DNA from: a virus
Direction: 5' to 3' (one strand)
Length of the DNA stretch: 22,950 nt
Virus record (IMG/VR): IMGVR_UViG_3300042922_000164
Span: 1 to 22,950 of that record
Shown here: piece after piece, positions 7,696-14,178 of the stretch
Position numbering within the stretch: the stretch's first letter is position 1
How the letters are laid out: every line of letters begins with the position of its first letter
Notes under the pieces: model-generated
The model's input: the letters and a program-made list of their open reading frames with translations, nothing else
Told to the model about the DNA's origin: nothing
Database searches by the model: none
Translations under genes and position numbers: made by a program

Positions 7696-7731
7696 GGCAA
7701 AACAAAGGCGCTAGGATTCTCACCTAACGCC
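7696..7731 (-). terminator. Intrinsic terminator between the 107-aa gene and the scaffold gene
   Basis: Minus-strand stem GGCGTTAGG / CCTAGCGCC (9 bp with one G-T pair) has a 7-nt loop and is followed by TTTGTTTTGCCC. It starts 11 bp after the stop of the 107-aa gene. Only about 50 bp separate it from the scaffold start, and I see no convincing promoter in that space. It may be a partial terminator or attenuator. Confidence 0.85.
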
Positions 7732-7741
7732 AGGTTCAATT

Positions 7742-8065
7742 TTAGTTAAGCATGATAATACTTGGAGCCTCTGTTCTTGCGATATTGGGAATGACTTTCC
7801 CAGACTCCTTGTCGAGATACAATGTTTCCGCAGCACATACATAGTCTGGTGAATACTCGTTGTACTCCGCAGCTTCCAAAAACATATTCCCTAACTTGCG
7901 AAGTCCATCTGCTGTTACGTAGATTTGCAGATGGTTGGTCAAATGACCGAAGTGAGACGCCTGAATGTTGATGGTCGGGCCTTGTTCATTTGTCACACAA
8001 AGCGATATTCCGCCATTGTTAATATGATTATAGATTCCGTTAACCACTGGACTGTTTTTGTCCAT
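7742..8065 (-). CDS. Unknown protein, possible moron between portal and scaffold
   Basis: 107 aa. The ATG at 8065 directly abuts the portal stop (TAAATG); the ribosome site is a poor GGGGGCTAGG inside the portal 3' end, so translation is probably coupled. The protein is a mix of beta strands (residues 18-50, including NIQASHFGHLTNHLQIYVTA) and an amphipathic helix (DGLRKLGNMFLEAAEYNEY). Three cysteines are scattered and no metal motif is evident. I do not recognise a family. A gene placed between portal and scaffold that has its own terminator fits a moron, that is, an extra gene carried in a late operon, but it could also be a head protein. Confidence 0.7.
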   Translation of the reverse strand: MDKNSPVVNGIYNHINNGGISLCVTNEQGPTINIQASHFGHLTNHLQIYVTADGLRKLGNMFLEAAEYNEYSPDYVCAAETLYLDKESGKVIPNIARTEAPSIIMLN

Positions 8066-10186
8066 TTACCTAGCCCCCATCATGGCTGTTTTCCGTTCAT
8101 CATTCTCCATCTTTCTTACTTGCATCTGCCGGTTGAATTGCTGTTCATCCTGCTTTTGCAGCAATTCTAGCGATTGATTGGCTGCGGTCATATCATTTTG
8201 CTGCGTTTGCTGAATCTGTTGGGAAGCCTGCCCCAATTGTTCTTGCAGCATAGCGTTTTCCTGCTGGAGTTGCTGCATCATCATCATTTGTTGTTGCGCC
8301 ACCTTCATGCGTTCCTCAATGACGCTCATTGGTTCCATGCGGCCATTTTCCAGCGTGTACTTTACCGCCTTGGCATCAATCATAGGCATCTGCGTCATGG
8401 GGTCCATAGTCTGCAGCAGGTTCATAGCCGTTTGGATGTAATACTCCCGGTCGCGCGGCTTTTCTACGCCGATATTGACTTTTACATCAAACCTGGGCAC
8501 ATACTCTTCCATAACCGGAATCTCTTCCGGTATTTCTTCGCCTGTCGCTGGGTCAATGGTCATCTCCCCTGTCTCGTATTTGGTTTGTGCGGTGCTGATG
8601 ATAGATTCGCGGCTAAATGTTACGTCCTTACCCGTTATCCGGGCCACACGCTCGGTGCTGTAAAATTGAGCACATAACGAAATGTACTGCTCGATGGACT
8701 CTTGTACGGCGTCCTCAATCAGTTCAGCCGCGTTGGACAATCGCCCCTGCGCAGCTGCGATAAGCGACTCAGATTGGCGACCGCTGGTTACATTGGGGTT
8801 TGCTGAACCATTGGCAGAATCGAACATGCCTGGGATCTTCTGCAGCATTTCAAGAAAGTGCTGAATGTACTGGTAGATGCCCGGATTAGGCGGAACGCCC
8901 TGCAATTCCTTGACCTGGTTAACATCGCCTTGGAGTGGGAGCATGGCCCCCGGCTTGCTGCGGAATCTCTTCCAAATGGTCTTGAATGCCTCGGTAAGGC
9001 TGGCCCCTGTACCGTACACAATCACGCTATTGCCCATCTTGGCTGTGATCTCAATCGCCAGCTCCACGAACCGGTTGTAAAACGTCTGCGGAGCAATCAT
9101 ATCTCTTGCATATCCCTTGCCCCATGGGTTGTTTTCCTCTGGGAACAATGTCCGCGCGATGATCGGGTATTGACCATGATCGTACACATACGCCTTATGC
9201 TCCAGGAACACACCGTTTGTAGTGACATACAGGCAATGAATACCTTTGGCTTTGCCCTTGGATTTTTGCATATTCTCCATAGGGTCTTTGCCTTCCAGCA
9301 GCTGCTGATCGGCCAACTCCTTGAATATCTTGGTGTCCTCGCTGCTCATGTACTTGGGTGTTCCCTTGTACCAATACTCCAGGACATTGACGGTTGTTCG
9401 ATTGTCCTCGGTCTGGACGGTGTTGCCGACAACCGTATCACTGTCCCGGTCAAAGATTTCCGTGTCGCTGGATTGATTGTCCGCCTGCACCTTTACACCT
9501 TGTTTGGGCCATCTTTCCCGGATGTAATCCAGCGTCAACAGATTATTGATGATGTGCGCTCTGCCCTTTTGCAGGTCGATGAAGTCCTTTACTGCAGGAT
9601 CCGGGAAGAATGATCCGAAGTTGACCGGCAGGATATCATTCTGACCAATGTACCGGTTCATGCCCTTGCCACCGTTGACCGTAGGGTCATAGATGACCTT
9701 ATAAATAATCGGCCCATGGATGACCATGCGCCGCACTGCTCGAATATGCTTTTGTTTGAATTTGATCTGATTCAATTCCCACGGAATGAACACATTCAGG
9801 AGTGCGGCCTTTTGCTCGTCCCCAGGCTCCGTAGGTTCAAAATCTGGTGTCGGAACCCATCCTGTCAGACGCGCTACAATGGACTCTAATTGGCTCCATG
9901 CGTAGTTACCGACATACTCCATGCGCTCCGGGTATGGTCCGTTATCGGGCGGCCTCAGTCCCTTCCAGTGGTCGCCTGCCCATAACTGCTGTTCCTTGCG
10001 CCATAACTCTTCCCGGCCTGATCGCTTCTCCTTAAAGACGGTGTAATCTTGCTCTACCATCTTCACCAGTTTTTCCTCATCTGGTGTGTTAATCTCATCT
10101 TTGTTTGGCTCCGGTGGTTCGGTGGAATTGAATATTCCCTTGACCTCTCCGAACATTTGAGCAGCTTTATCCAGCATCTTTGCCAC
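8066..10186 (-). CDS. Portal protein, P22-like size class
   Basis: 706 aa. The GTG at 10186 has AAGGGGTG 5 nt before it. The portal forms the ring at the DNA-entry vertex through which the terminase packs DNA. An N-terminal helix and acidic start lead to the conserved portal-like stretch from about residue 60 (REELWRKEQQLWAGDHWKGL). A conserved middle follows with AVRRMVIHGPIIYKVIYDP at about 155 and NFGSFFPDPAVKDF at about 195. The clip and stem region includes NPNVTSGRQSESLIAAAQGR near 480, a very typical portal phrase. Residues from about 620 are Gln/Met-rich coiled coil, like the C-terminal barrel or crown extension of long portals such as P22 gp1 (725 aa). Length, order between TerL and scaffold, and these motifs make the role firm. 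Confidence 0.9.
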   Translation of the reverse strand: MAKMLDKAAQMFGEVKGIFNSTEPPEPNKDEINTPDEEKLVKMVEQDYTVFKEKRSGREELWRKEQQLWAGDHWKGLRPPDNGPYPERMEYVGNYAWSQLESIVARLTGWVPTPDFEPTEPGDEQKAALLNVFIPWELNQIKFKQKHIRAVRRMVIHGPIIYKVIYDPTVNGGKGMNRYIGQNDILPVNFGSFFPDPAVKDFIDLQKGRAHIINNLLTLDYIRERWPKQGVKVQADNQSSDTEIFDRDSDTVVGNTVQTEDNRTTVNVLEYWYKGTPKYMSSEDTKIFKELADQQLLEGKDPMENMQKSKGKAKGIHCLYVTTNGVFLEHKAYVYDHGQYPIIARTLFPEENNPWGKGYARDMIAPQTFYNRFVELAIEITAKMGNSVIVYGTGASLTEAFKTIWKRFRSKPGAMLPLQGDVNQVKELQGVPPNPGIYQYIQHFLEMLQKIPGMFDSANGSANPNVTSGRQSESLIAAAQGRLSNAAELIEDAVQESIEQYISLCAQFYSTERVARITGKDVTFSRESIISTAQTKYETGEMTIDPATGEEIPEEIPVMEEYVPRFDVKVNIGVEKPRDREYYIQTAMNLLQTMDPMTQMPMIDAKAVKYTLENGRMEPMSVIEERMKVAQQQMMMMQQLQQENAMLQEQLGQASQQIQQTQQNDMTAANQSLELLQKQDEQQFNRQMQVRKMENDERKTAMMGAR

Positions 10187-10197
10187 AGTCTCACCCC

Positions 10198-10431
10198 TTA
10201 GTCATCCCGTATGTCTATCGTCTCTCCTGACCATGCGCTGTAACGCTCATATTTTGGTTCTGGCGCTTCCTTTCCGACTTCCTGATAGGTTACAGGCTCA
10301 CGGTTTATCAAACGTTTGATGGTGTCTTGCTGGATGTATATCACTTTCTGCAATCTTTCATAAGATCGCACCAAATACCACGTAAGCGACAGAAGGGAGA
10401 CTCCCAAAAACAATGCCACTACTGTCATCAT
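10198..10431 (-). CDS. Small single-pass membrane protein of the packaging operon
   Basis: 77 aa, with two consecutive ATGs at 10431 and a GGGGGTGATG ribosome site. Residues 2-21 are a hydrophobic segment (MTVVALFLGVSLLSLTWYLV) followed by RS and Lys/Arg, so it is predicted to insert with the short N-terminus outside and the charged tail in the cytoplasm. The tail is polar (QQDTIKRLINREPVTYQEVG). It lies between TerL and portal, 6 bp after the TerL stop. Function unknown. It is too short and simple to be called a holin. Confidence 0.7.
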   Translation of the reverse strand: MMTVVALFLGVSLLSLTWYLVRSYERLQKVIYIQQDTIKRLINREPVTYQEVGKEAPEPKYERYSAWSGETIDIRDD

Positions 10432-10437
10432 TGTTCA

Positions 10438-11970
10438 TCACCCCCACGCGCTGCCGTAATCTGTCTCTGCAAAGTCGTCATATCCATCAAGCTTCGGATT
10501 TTCAATACGCTGATCAGGTGTTGCATTCCACGGGTTAAAGTCCATCCCTATTGCTGGAGCAAGCTTGGCTAAGGCTTGGCTCATGGCGTCTACTTGGTCT
10601 TTGTATGTGCCATTCGGGAAACTGGCGCATTCCTCAACAAATTCCCCGGCCCATTCTGTATTGCGTGGCAACCACACATTTCCAGATTCGATCCAAGGGG
10701 ACACAGCGGATACCCTTGCCTCTTTACCACCTGTGCCAGAGTCAGCACTAACCGGAATAAACCCACCTATTTTAAGATTAAGCACGTTAATTATGGCGCT
10801 TCCGTTGGCCTTGTCCTCAATGTACTTTGCGCTAATATCCGGGTGTTTGCGGAGCATATTGATAATGGCCTGTATGGTCGTTACAAAGTCCATACGAGCT
10901 GTGTTATTGTCCAGGAAGTAAATATATCCATCTCGCCTACCCCATACTTGTATAGAGCACTTGGCGCTGTCTGATGTGTCCTTGAAACTGGCATCCACGG
11001 ATAAAATGGTGATATCCATCTTTGACGGTGTATCATACCACTTCCACCAATCTCGTTTCAGCATATTGCCTTCTTGCGCGGTTGGCCTCCCTTGGTACAA
11101 CGCATTAAAAGATGCGGGATAAGCTTTCCGCACCTCAATGAATTTGTATCCGTAATGATCCGGCCACAGTGGTTCCCCTACATTCCTGCCAAGCAAATCA
11201 AACTCTTCCGCTTCCAGGGGCAGGTTAATAATGGTCCATGGTAATGGTGGCGCATATTCTGGATTTCGCAGCCTCCCGCATAAATCATCCTCGTGCCATC
11301 GTGTCATAATGATGATTACAATCGCGCCGGGATGTATCCGAGAGGACATGGAGTCCATCCATTCCGACCAGTGCTTGCCTCTTATAGTCTCGGAATTGGC
11401 TTCCTCGCGGTTTTTAATGGGGTCATCGATGATAATGCAGTCTCCCAAGCTTGACCCTGTCACACCCGACATGATGCCGCGCGATATCATTCCTCCACGG
11501 GTCTTTTTCCCATCTTTTGAAATGGACCATTCACTCTTGGACTTGGAATCCCCGGCAAGCTCGATGCTGAACAACTCTTTACCAAACTGGTTGACCTTGT
11601 CTTTATTCCGTCCGCCGAACTTCTCAGCGAAACCCTCGTTATAACTAACCTCAATTACGCCATGGTTCGGAAACTTACCCAGGAAGTAACTCGGAAATGT
11701 CTCTGTGATGTGCATGGACTTCCCGTGTTGAGGAGGCATGGAAATCTGGAAGTATTGCTCCTCCATCGGGATCTCGCCTTTAAACATTTTTTCTCGTTTG
11801 ATCACCGCTTCATTCAGCAAGCGGCATATATATTCGCCATGCTTGGTGTAACCGTACATGTCTGCATGGACGTATTTGACATATTCATAGTAATCGTTGG
11901 CCGCTTGGTGCTTTTCCTCGATTTCAAGAAGCTGGAGGAGTTCCATTTCCTCTCTTTCGGTTAAGCTCAT
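10438..11970 (-). CDS. terL: Terminase large subunit (packaging ATPase and nuclease)
   Basis: 510 aa. ATG at 11970 has GGAGGGCGAG before it, and the gene overlaps TerS by 47 bp. The N-terminal ATPase has a Walker A of PPQHGKS (79-85), Walker B CIIIDD (178-183) and the TRWHEDD coupling motif (223-229). The C-terminal RNase H-like nuclease shows the acidic residues D326 (SVDASFKD), E385 (YIEDKANG) and D458/D461 (KDQVDAMSQA). All catalytic positions look intact. The enzyme couples ATP hydrolysis to DNA translocation into the procapsid through the portal and cuts the concatemer. The Q in the P-loop in place of the common G or R is a mild variation. The call is very secure. Confidence 0.97.
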   Translation of the reverse strand: MSLTEREEMELLQLLEIEEKHQAANDYYEYVKYVHADMYGYTKHGEYICRLLNEAVIKREKMFKGEIPMEEQYFQISMPPQHGKSMHITETFPSYFLGKFPNHGVIEVSYNEGFAEKFGGRNKDKVNQFGKELFSIELAGDSKSKSEWSISKDGKKTRGGMISRGIMSGVTGSSLGDCIIIDDPIKNREEANSETIRGKHWSEWMDSMSSRIHPGAIVIIIMTRWHEDDLCGRLRNPEYAPPLPWTIINLPLEAEEFDLLGRNVGEPLWPDHYGYKFIEVRKAYPASFNALYQGRPTAQEGNMLKRDWWKWYDTPSKMDITILSVDASFKDTSDSAKCSIQVWGRRDGYIYFLDNNTARMDFVTTIQAIINMLRKHPDISAKYIEDKANGSAIINVLNLKIGGFIPVSADSGTGGKEARVSAVSPWIESGNVWLPRNTEWAGEFVEECASFPNGTYKDQVDAMSQALAKLAPAIGMDFNPWNATPDQRIENPKLDGYDDFAETDYGSAWG

Positions 11971-12418
11971 CTATTCTCGCCCTCCGTTCATCGGGTGAGA
12001 GTCCGGTTAAGTCGGTTGTTGTATTGTCTAATCCTCCGCTCACGCCAAACTGACCTGTTTTGCCTCCGGTCATCAGCGCGTGCTTGTCGTACATGGTTCC
12101 GTAGAATGTGGAAATGTGATTCAGTGGGATGTCTCTCTTCTGATCGAGAGCCTCTTGAATCATGCGATCTCCCAATGTAGCAGCCTTCGTCATGCTTTCC
12201 CAAATTCGATCAATCATCTGCTGCCTTTTATCCTCTCGAAGCTTCTCGTATTTCTCGTTTTCATCAGGATTGCTTTTTACTTCCTTGGCAATCTTTTGCA
12301 CGGTTGACCACGAGACCTTTAATGTCTTGGCTATTTCATTCCAGTTGTCGCTTATCACAAGAGCAGCACGAATGCGCTCCTTCAACTCGTCATCAAGCTT
12401 CTGCCCTTGCTTAGCCAT
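11924..12418 (-). CDS. terS: Terminase small subunit
   Basis: 164 aa, with GAGGAGGT 8 nt before ATG at 12418. Residues 19-46 form a helix-turn-helix (ALVISDNWNEIAKTLKVSWS, then TVQKIAKE). A central helical oligomerisation region follows (about 50-115), and the charged C-terminus ends in SPDERRARIDELNRKRGNG, a typical TerL-interacting tail in Gram-positive phages. The protein binds the pac or cos region and hands DNA to TerL. The location directly upstream of and overlapping terL supports the call. Confidence 0.85.
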   Translation of the reverse strand: MAKQGQKLDDELKERIRAALVISDNWNEIAKTLKVSWSTVQKIAKEVKSNPDENEKYEKLREDKRQQMIDRIWESMTKAATLGDRMIQEALDQKRDIPLNHISTFYGTMYDKHALMTGGKTGQFGVSGGLDNTTTDLTGLSPDERRARIDELNRKRGNGTPPAS

Positions 12419-12494
12419 ACCTCATAACCTCCTCACTGTTACATTGTGTATCTATCATGCTTATACTGGTACGGTAATGATGAAACATAACGTA

Positions 12495-12704
12495 TCAATC
12501 ACCACTATGACAACTTCCTGCCTCATCGGATTCCATCTCTCGCAGAATGGCGTTAGCTGCAGCAAATAAGTTGGCTACTGGAATAGCATATCTCGGATGA
12601 AAGTTGCTGTAATGAAGCTCTAACGCCTTATCCCTCAATTTCTTCATATCATCAATCGTAAACAGTGTTTCGGCTTCTCCATTCGATACCTTGATCAAGT
12701 TCAT
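12495..12704 (-). CDS. Unknown small phage protein
   Basis: 69 aa. The ATG at 12704 forms ATGA with the 95-aa gene upstream, and GAGGCGGTGG serves as ribosome site. It has one short N-terminal beta part and a helical middle (IDDMKKLRDKALELHYSN; PVANLFAAANAILREMES). No motif is recognised. A 76-bp gap without an evident gene separates it from terS. Confidence 0.65.
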   Translation of the reverse strand: MNLIKVSNGEAETLFTIDDMKKLRDKALELHYSNFHPRYAIPVANLFAAANAILREMESDEAGSCHSGD

Positions 12705-12988
12705 TCTTCCACCGCCTCATACGTTTTCTCGAATATATCCGGCTTGCATGGGTAAATTTCACCATTTACACCTCGGATGATATAGTCTCCGTAATTTCCA
12801 CGCATGGTTCCTTCCAACGTATAGATCATGCAATAGATGTTGGTGCTGCGTTCAAATGGATCGTTAATCGGATCATCCGTAAACGTCATGATGTCGTTGG
12901 TAATGTGTTTGTCGTGAAACCATTCCGGCCAACCGTCAATGCCATAACGGAATGCTTCTACCTCTGCCGGTTTCTTACGATATTTCAT
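12701..12988 (-). CDS. Conserved phage protein with KYRKKP / GEIYPCKPDIFEKTYE signature
   Basis: 95 aa, with a strong AAGGAGGT before the ATG. It shows the two signatures of a widespread small phage family: MKYRKKPAEVEAFRYG at the start and GDYIIRGVNGEIYPCKPDIF then EKTYE near the end. The fold looks like a small beta barrel (residues 55-90). The family occurs in phages of many Gram-positive and Gram-negative hosts and has no known function. Recognised by motif only. Confidence 0.8.
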   Translation of the reverse strand: MKYRKKPAEVEAFRYGIDGWPEWFHDKHITNDIMTFTDDPINDPFERSTNIYCMIYTLEGTMRGNYGDYIIRGVNGEIYPCKPDIFEKTYEAVEE

Positions 12989-12993
12989 GCTCT

Positions 12994-13254
12994 TTACCTC
13001 CTTCTCTCCCAGAACATAATCTCAAATAACGCCCACGGTACGGGGTAGCATATCCCTCCATGTTTGGTTTGGTCCCAGATGATCACATCCCCGGGATACA
13101 CGGTGTAGGTGCCTCTTAAGCCGGGTAGCGTGAGGGTGTGGTCTTCGTTGAGTGTGGCGCGCTTACGGGTGAGGCTGTGGATCCGTTCAAAGTTTTTCCC
13201 GGTCCATTCCTCATATTCTATGGGTCTTTCTCGGTAGGCGTATTGGTATCGCAT
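12994..13254 (-). CDS. Unknown small phage protein, beta-like
   Basis: 86 aa from ATG at 13254, where AAAGGAAAG supplies a ribosome site. An in-frame ATG at 13335 has none. It begins RYQYAYRERPIEYEEWTGKN, resembling in style the neighbouring KYRKKP protein. GLRGTYTVYPGDVIIWDQTK and PWALFEIMFWERRR follow. The 'Y-P-G-D-V-I-I' turn recalls the 'GDYIIRGVNGE' part of the 95-aa protein next to it, so the two may be distant paralogues. Function unknown. Confidence 0.65.
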   Translation of the reverse strand: MRYQYAYRERPIEYEEWTGKNFERIHSLTRKRATLNEDHTLTLPGLRGTYTVYPGDVIIWDQTKHGGICYPVPWALFEIMFWERRR

Positions 13255-13355
13255 TCTTCTTTCCTTTCGATACTGCGTAATGCTGCTTTGGCTAAGAGTC
13301 GGTATAGGATAAATAGCATGAGTATGATAGACCATTGAATCAGTGATGTAACCAT
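13218..13355 (-). CDS. Possible 45-aa single-pass membrane protein
   Basis: This frame was read directly and overlaps the next gene by 37 bp in another frame. ATG at 13355, TAG at 13218. Residues 3-20 are strongly hydrophobic (TSLIQWSIILMLFILYRL), followed by a positively charged helix and an acidic, Thr/Pro-rich tail (ECDTNTPTEKDP). The only ribosome-site-like sequence is ACGGGGGC, which belongs to a repeated module (13357-13370). The membrane profile and its place upstream of the next gene argue for a real gene. The weak ribosome site argues against. Confidence 0.45.
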   Translation of the reverse strand: MVTSLIQWSIILMLFILYRLLAKAALRSIERKEECDTNTPTEKDP

Positions 13356-13356
13356 G

Positions 13357-13403
13357 GGTACGGCCCCCGTCCTACCGGACTGGGTTGTTCGGTCGTCTCG
13401 ATG
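13357..13403. repeat. Repeated intergenic modules (copy 1)
   Basis: GGTACGGCCCCCGT at 13357-13370 matches 13 of 14 bases at 14452-14465. TTCGGTCGTCTCGATG at 13388-13403 is identical to 20607-20622. Both lie outside recognised genes, between the terminator and the small membrane protein. Confidence 0.75.
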
Positions 13404-13410
13404 CAGGGAT

Positions 13411-13458
13411 AAAACAAAAGAAGCACCGGCTGCTCTCGTTAGCGGCTAGTGCTTCTTC
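13411..13458 (-). terminator. Strong intrinsic terminator upstream of the late operon
   Basis: Minus strand: AGAAGCAC and GTGCTTCT (13449-13456 and 13419-13426) form an 8-bp outer stem around a GC-rich inner part, followed by TTTGTTTTATCC. It lies downstream of the tRNA-like element and upstream of the packaging and head genes, so transcripts that start at the 13.68-kb promoter would stop here unless they read through. Confidence 0.85.
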
Positions 13459-13467
13459 TTATGTGAT

Positions 13468-13501
13468 GCTCCAATTGCGGTACAACCGCGGCGGCAGGAG
13501 C
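13468..13501 (-). other. Hairpin between the tRNA-like element and the terminator
   Basis: Minus strand: GCTCC / GGAGC outer stem (13497-13501 with 13468-13472) and a perfect inner GCGGT-TGT-ACCGC hairpin (13477-13489). It has no T-tract. Together with the element upstream and the terminator downstream it forms a continuously structured leader. Confidence 0.6.
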
Positions 13502-13515
13502 TTGTCACCTTGTTA

Positions 13516-13628
13516 AACGTGGGCAAGGATTTGCACCTTGCATAATGCACCTCCGCACCGCTACCGGATTTCAGGTCCGGGCGTTTGCATCTTAATACCA
13601 TAGCGTCTACCTATTCCGCCACCACGTT
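13516..13628 (-). ncRNA. tRNA-like RNA element, noncanonical (Leu/Ser-type D arm)
   Basis: 113 nt on the minus strand. The ends AACGTGG and CCACGTT pair perfectly as a 7-bp acceptor stem. The next bases TGGCGGAATAGGTAGACGC are a textbook class II (Leu/Ser) D arm. Before the 3' acceptor strand is GCAAGG-TGCAAAT-CCTTGC, a T arm with 6 instead of 5 pairs and UGC in place of the usual UUC. Between D and T arms are 61 nt, nearly twice the normal length. They lack a good anticodon stem around ATTAAGA, while ATGCA / TGCAT and CCGGA-CCTGAAA-TCCGG pair internally. No CCA is encoded and the discriminator would be U. It could be a decayed tRNA-Leu, a tRNA mimic or a structured leader. A candidate promoter lies about 50 bp upstream and a terminator 58 bp downstream. 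Confidence 0.6.
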
Positions 13629-13679
13629 AACATATTTGGGAGTGCGTTGGAAGCTTCCTCTTAACTACCCCACACTACT

Positions 13680-13710
13680 AATATAACAAAATGAAACGGT
13701 AATGTGTCGG
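13680..13710 (-). promoter_or_regulatory. Candidate promoter upstream of the tRNA-like element (extended -10)
   Basis: Minus-strand TGTTATATT at 13688-13680 matches an extended -10 (TGnTATAAT with one change). A CCGACA at about 13710-13705 could be a weak -35, but the spacing of 19 is long. It lies just downstream of the ArpU-like regulator gene, where the late promoter is expected in phages with such regulators. The predicted start would be near 13673. Confidence 0.45.
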
Positions 13711-13725
13711 TAAATAAGCGGTAAA

Positions 13726-14178
13726 TTACACCGGAATTCGATCTAAAATCAGCTCAAAACTCACTTTTCCGTCCAAATTCTCGATTTCCGGCTCCTCAAT
13801 GAACTTGAGAGCGAGTGTAAGTTTTTTCAACGCCCGTTTGTGGATGGTGCGAACTGTCTTTTCGCTCAACCCTTTACGCTCTGCAATCTTCTCCAGGGTG
13901 ATGGTGTTTCGGTTCATATACTTCAACTCGATCACATCACGCTCGGAATCATCCAGCACATCAGCCACAGCCCCATCGATAGCCTGTACAACGCGCTTAT
14001 AGGCCCGGTAGTCCAGTTCACTGGGATAGGTTGTCCCTCGTCCTAGACGCGGCATTCTGGGTCCGTAGCCACCGCATCCGATGCCAATTTCCCCTTCCTC
14101 GTATGGGGCGATTCCGTTTGATACGGCATAGCGGTAACTGCGGTAATTTTTGAGCATACGGGTTACTTTCTCATTCAC
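13726..14178 (-). CDS. ArpU/RinA-type late transcription regulator (sigma-4-like)
   Basis: 150 aa from GTG at 14178, chosen because AGGCGGTGA lies before it and it nearly abuts the upstream 40-aa gene. An ATG at 14157 or 14238 is possible, but neither has a clear ribosome site. Residues 8-60 carry a Gram-positive-phage signature (MLKNYRSYRYAVSNGIAPYE; GYGPRMPRLGRGTTYPSELD). Residues 75-120 form a sigma-region-4-like helix-turn-helix (DDSERDVIELKYMNRNTITL; EKIAERKGLSEKTVRTIHKR). ArpU/RinA-like proteins switch on the late operon by acting at a promoter near their own gene and usually sit just upstream of terS. Here the terS block follows after the 370-bp control region. DNA binding is supported by the motif. 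The late-activator role is from the family and the context. Confidence 0.75.
   Translation of the reverse strand: MNEKVTRMLKNYRSYRYAVSNGIAPYEEGEIGIGCGGYGPRMPRLGRGTTYPSELDYRAYKRVVQAIDGAVADVLDDSERDVIELKYMNRNTITLEKIAERKGLSEKTVRTIHKRALKKLTLALKFIEEPEIENLDGKVSFELILDRIPV

Larger units (their letters stand above)
13356..13725 (-). other. 370-bp noncoding control region between late regulator and late genes
   Basis: No protein gene of convincing quality is seen here. From the upstream side it holds a promoter candidate (13680-13710), a GGAAGCTTCC palindrome (about 13650-13659), the tRNA-like element, a hairpin, a terminator and two repeated modules. This is the only long noncoding stretch in the window. 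Confidence 0.75.

Noticed and set aside
8858-9613. 251-codon open frame on the plus strand opposite the portal gene
   Set aside because: It is an antisense shadow of the portal gene, without ribosome site or family features.
12440-12485. Promoter upstream of terS (TATAAG on the minus strand near 12465)
   Set aside because: No -35 at a suitable distance and no extended -10; the gap is only 76 bp. Not strong enough to report.
13411-13501. T-box riboswitch (GGTTGTACCGC followed by a terminator)
   Set aside because: The match to the T-box core (GGUGGNACCGCG) is partial, no stem I or specifier loop is seen upstream, and no tRNA synthetase or amino acid gene follows.
13516-13628. Ordinary tRNA-Leu (anticodon TAA)
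   Set aside because: The bases flanking ATTAAGA do not pair as an anticodon stem, the element is about 28 nt too long, and the T loop lacks UUC. So it is recorded as tRNA-like only.
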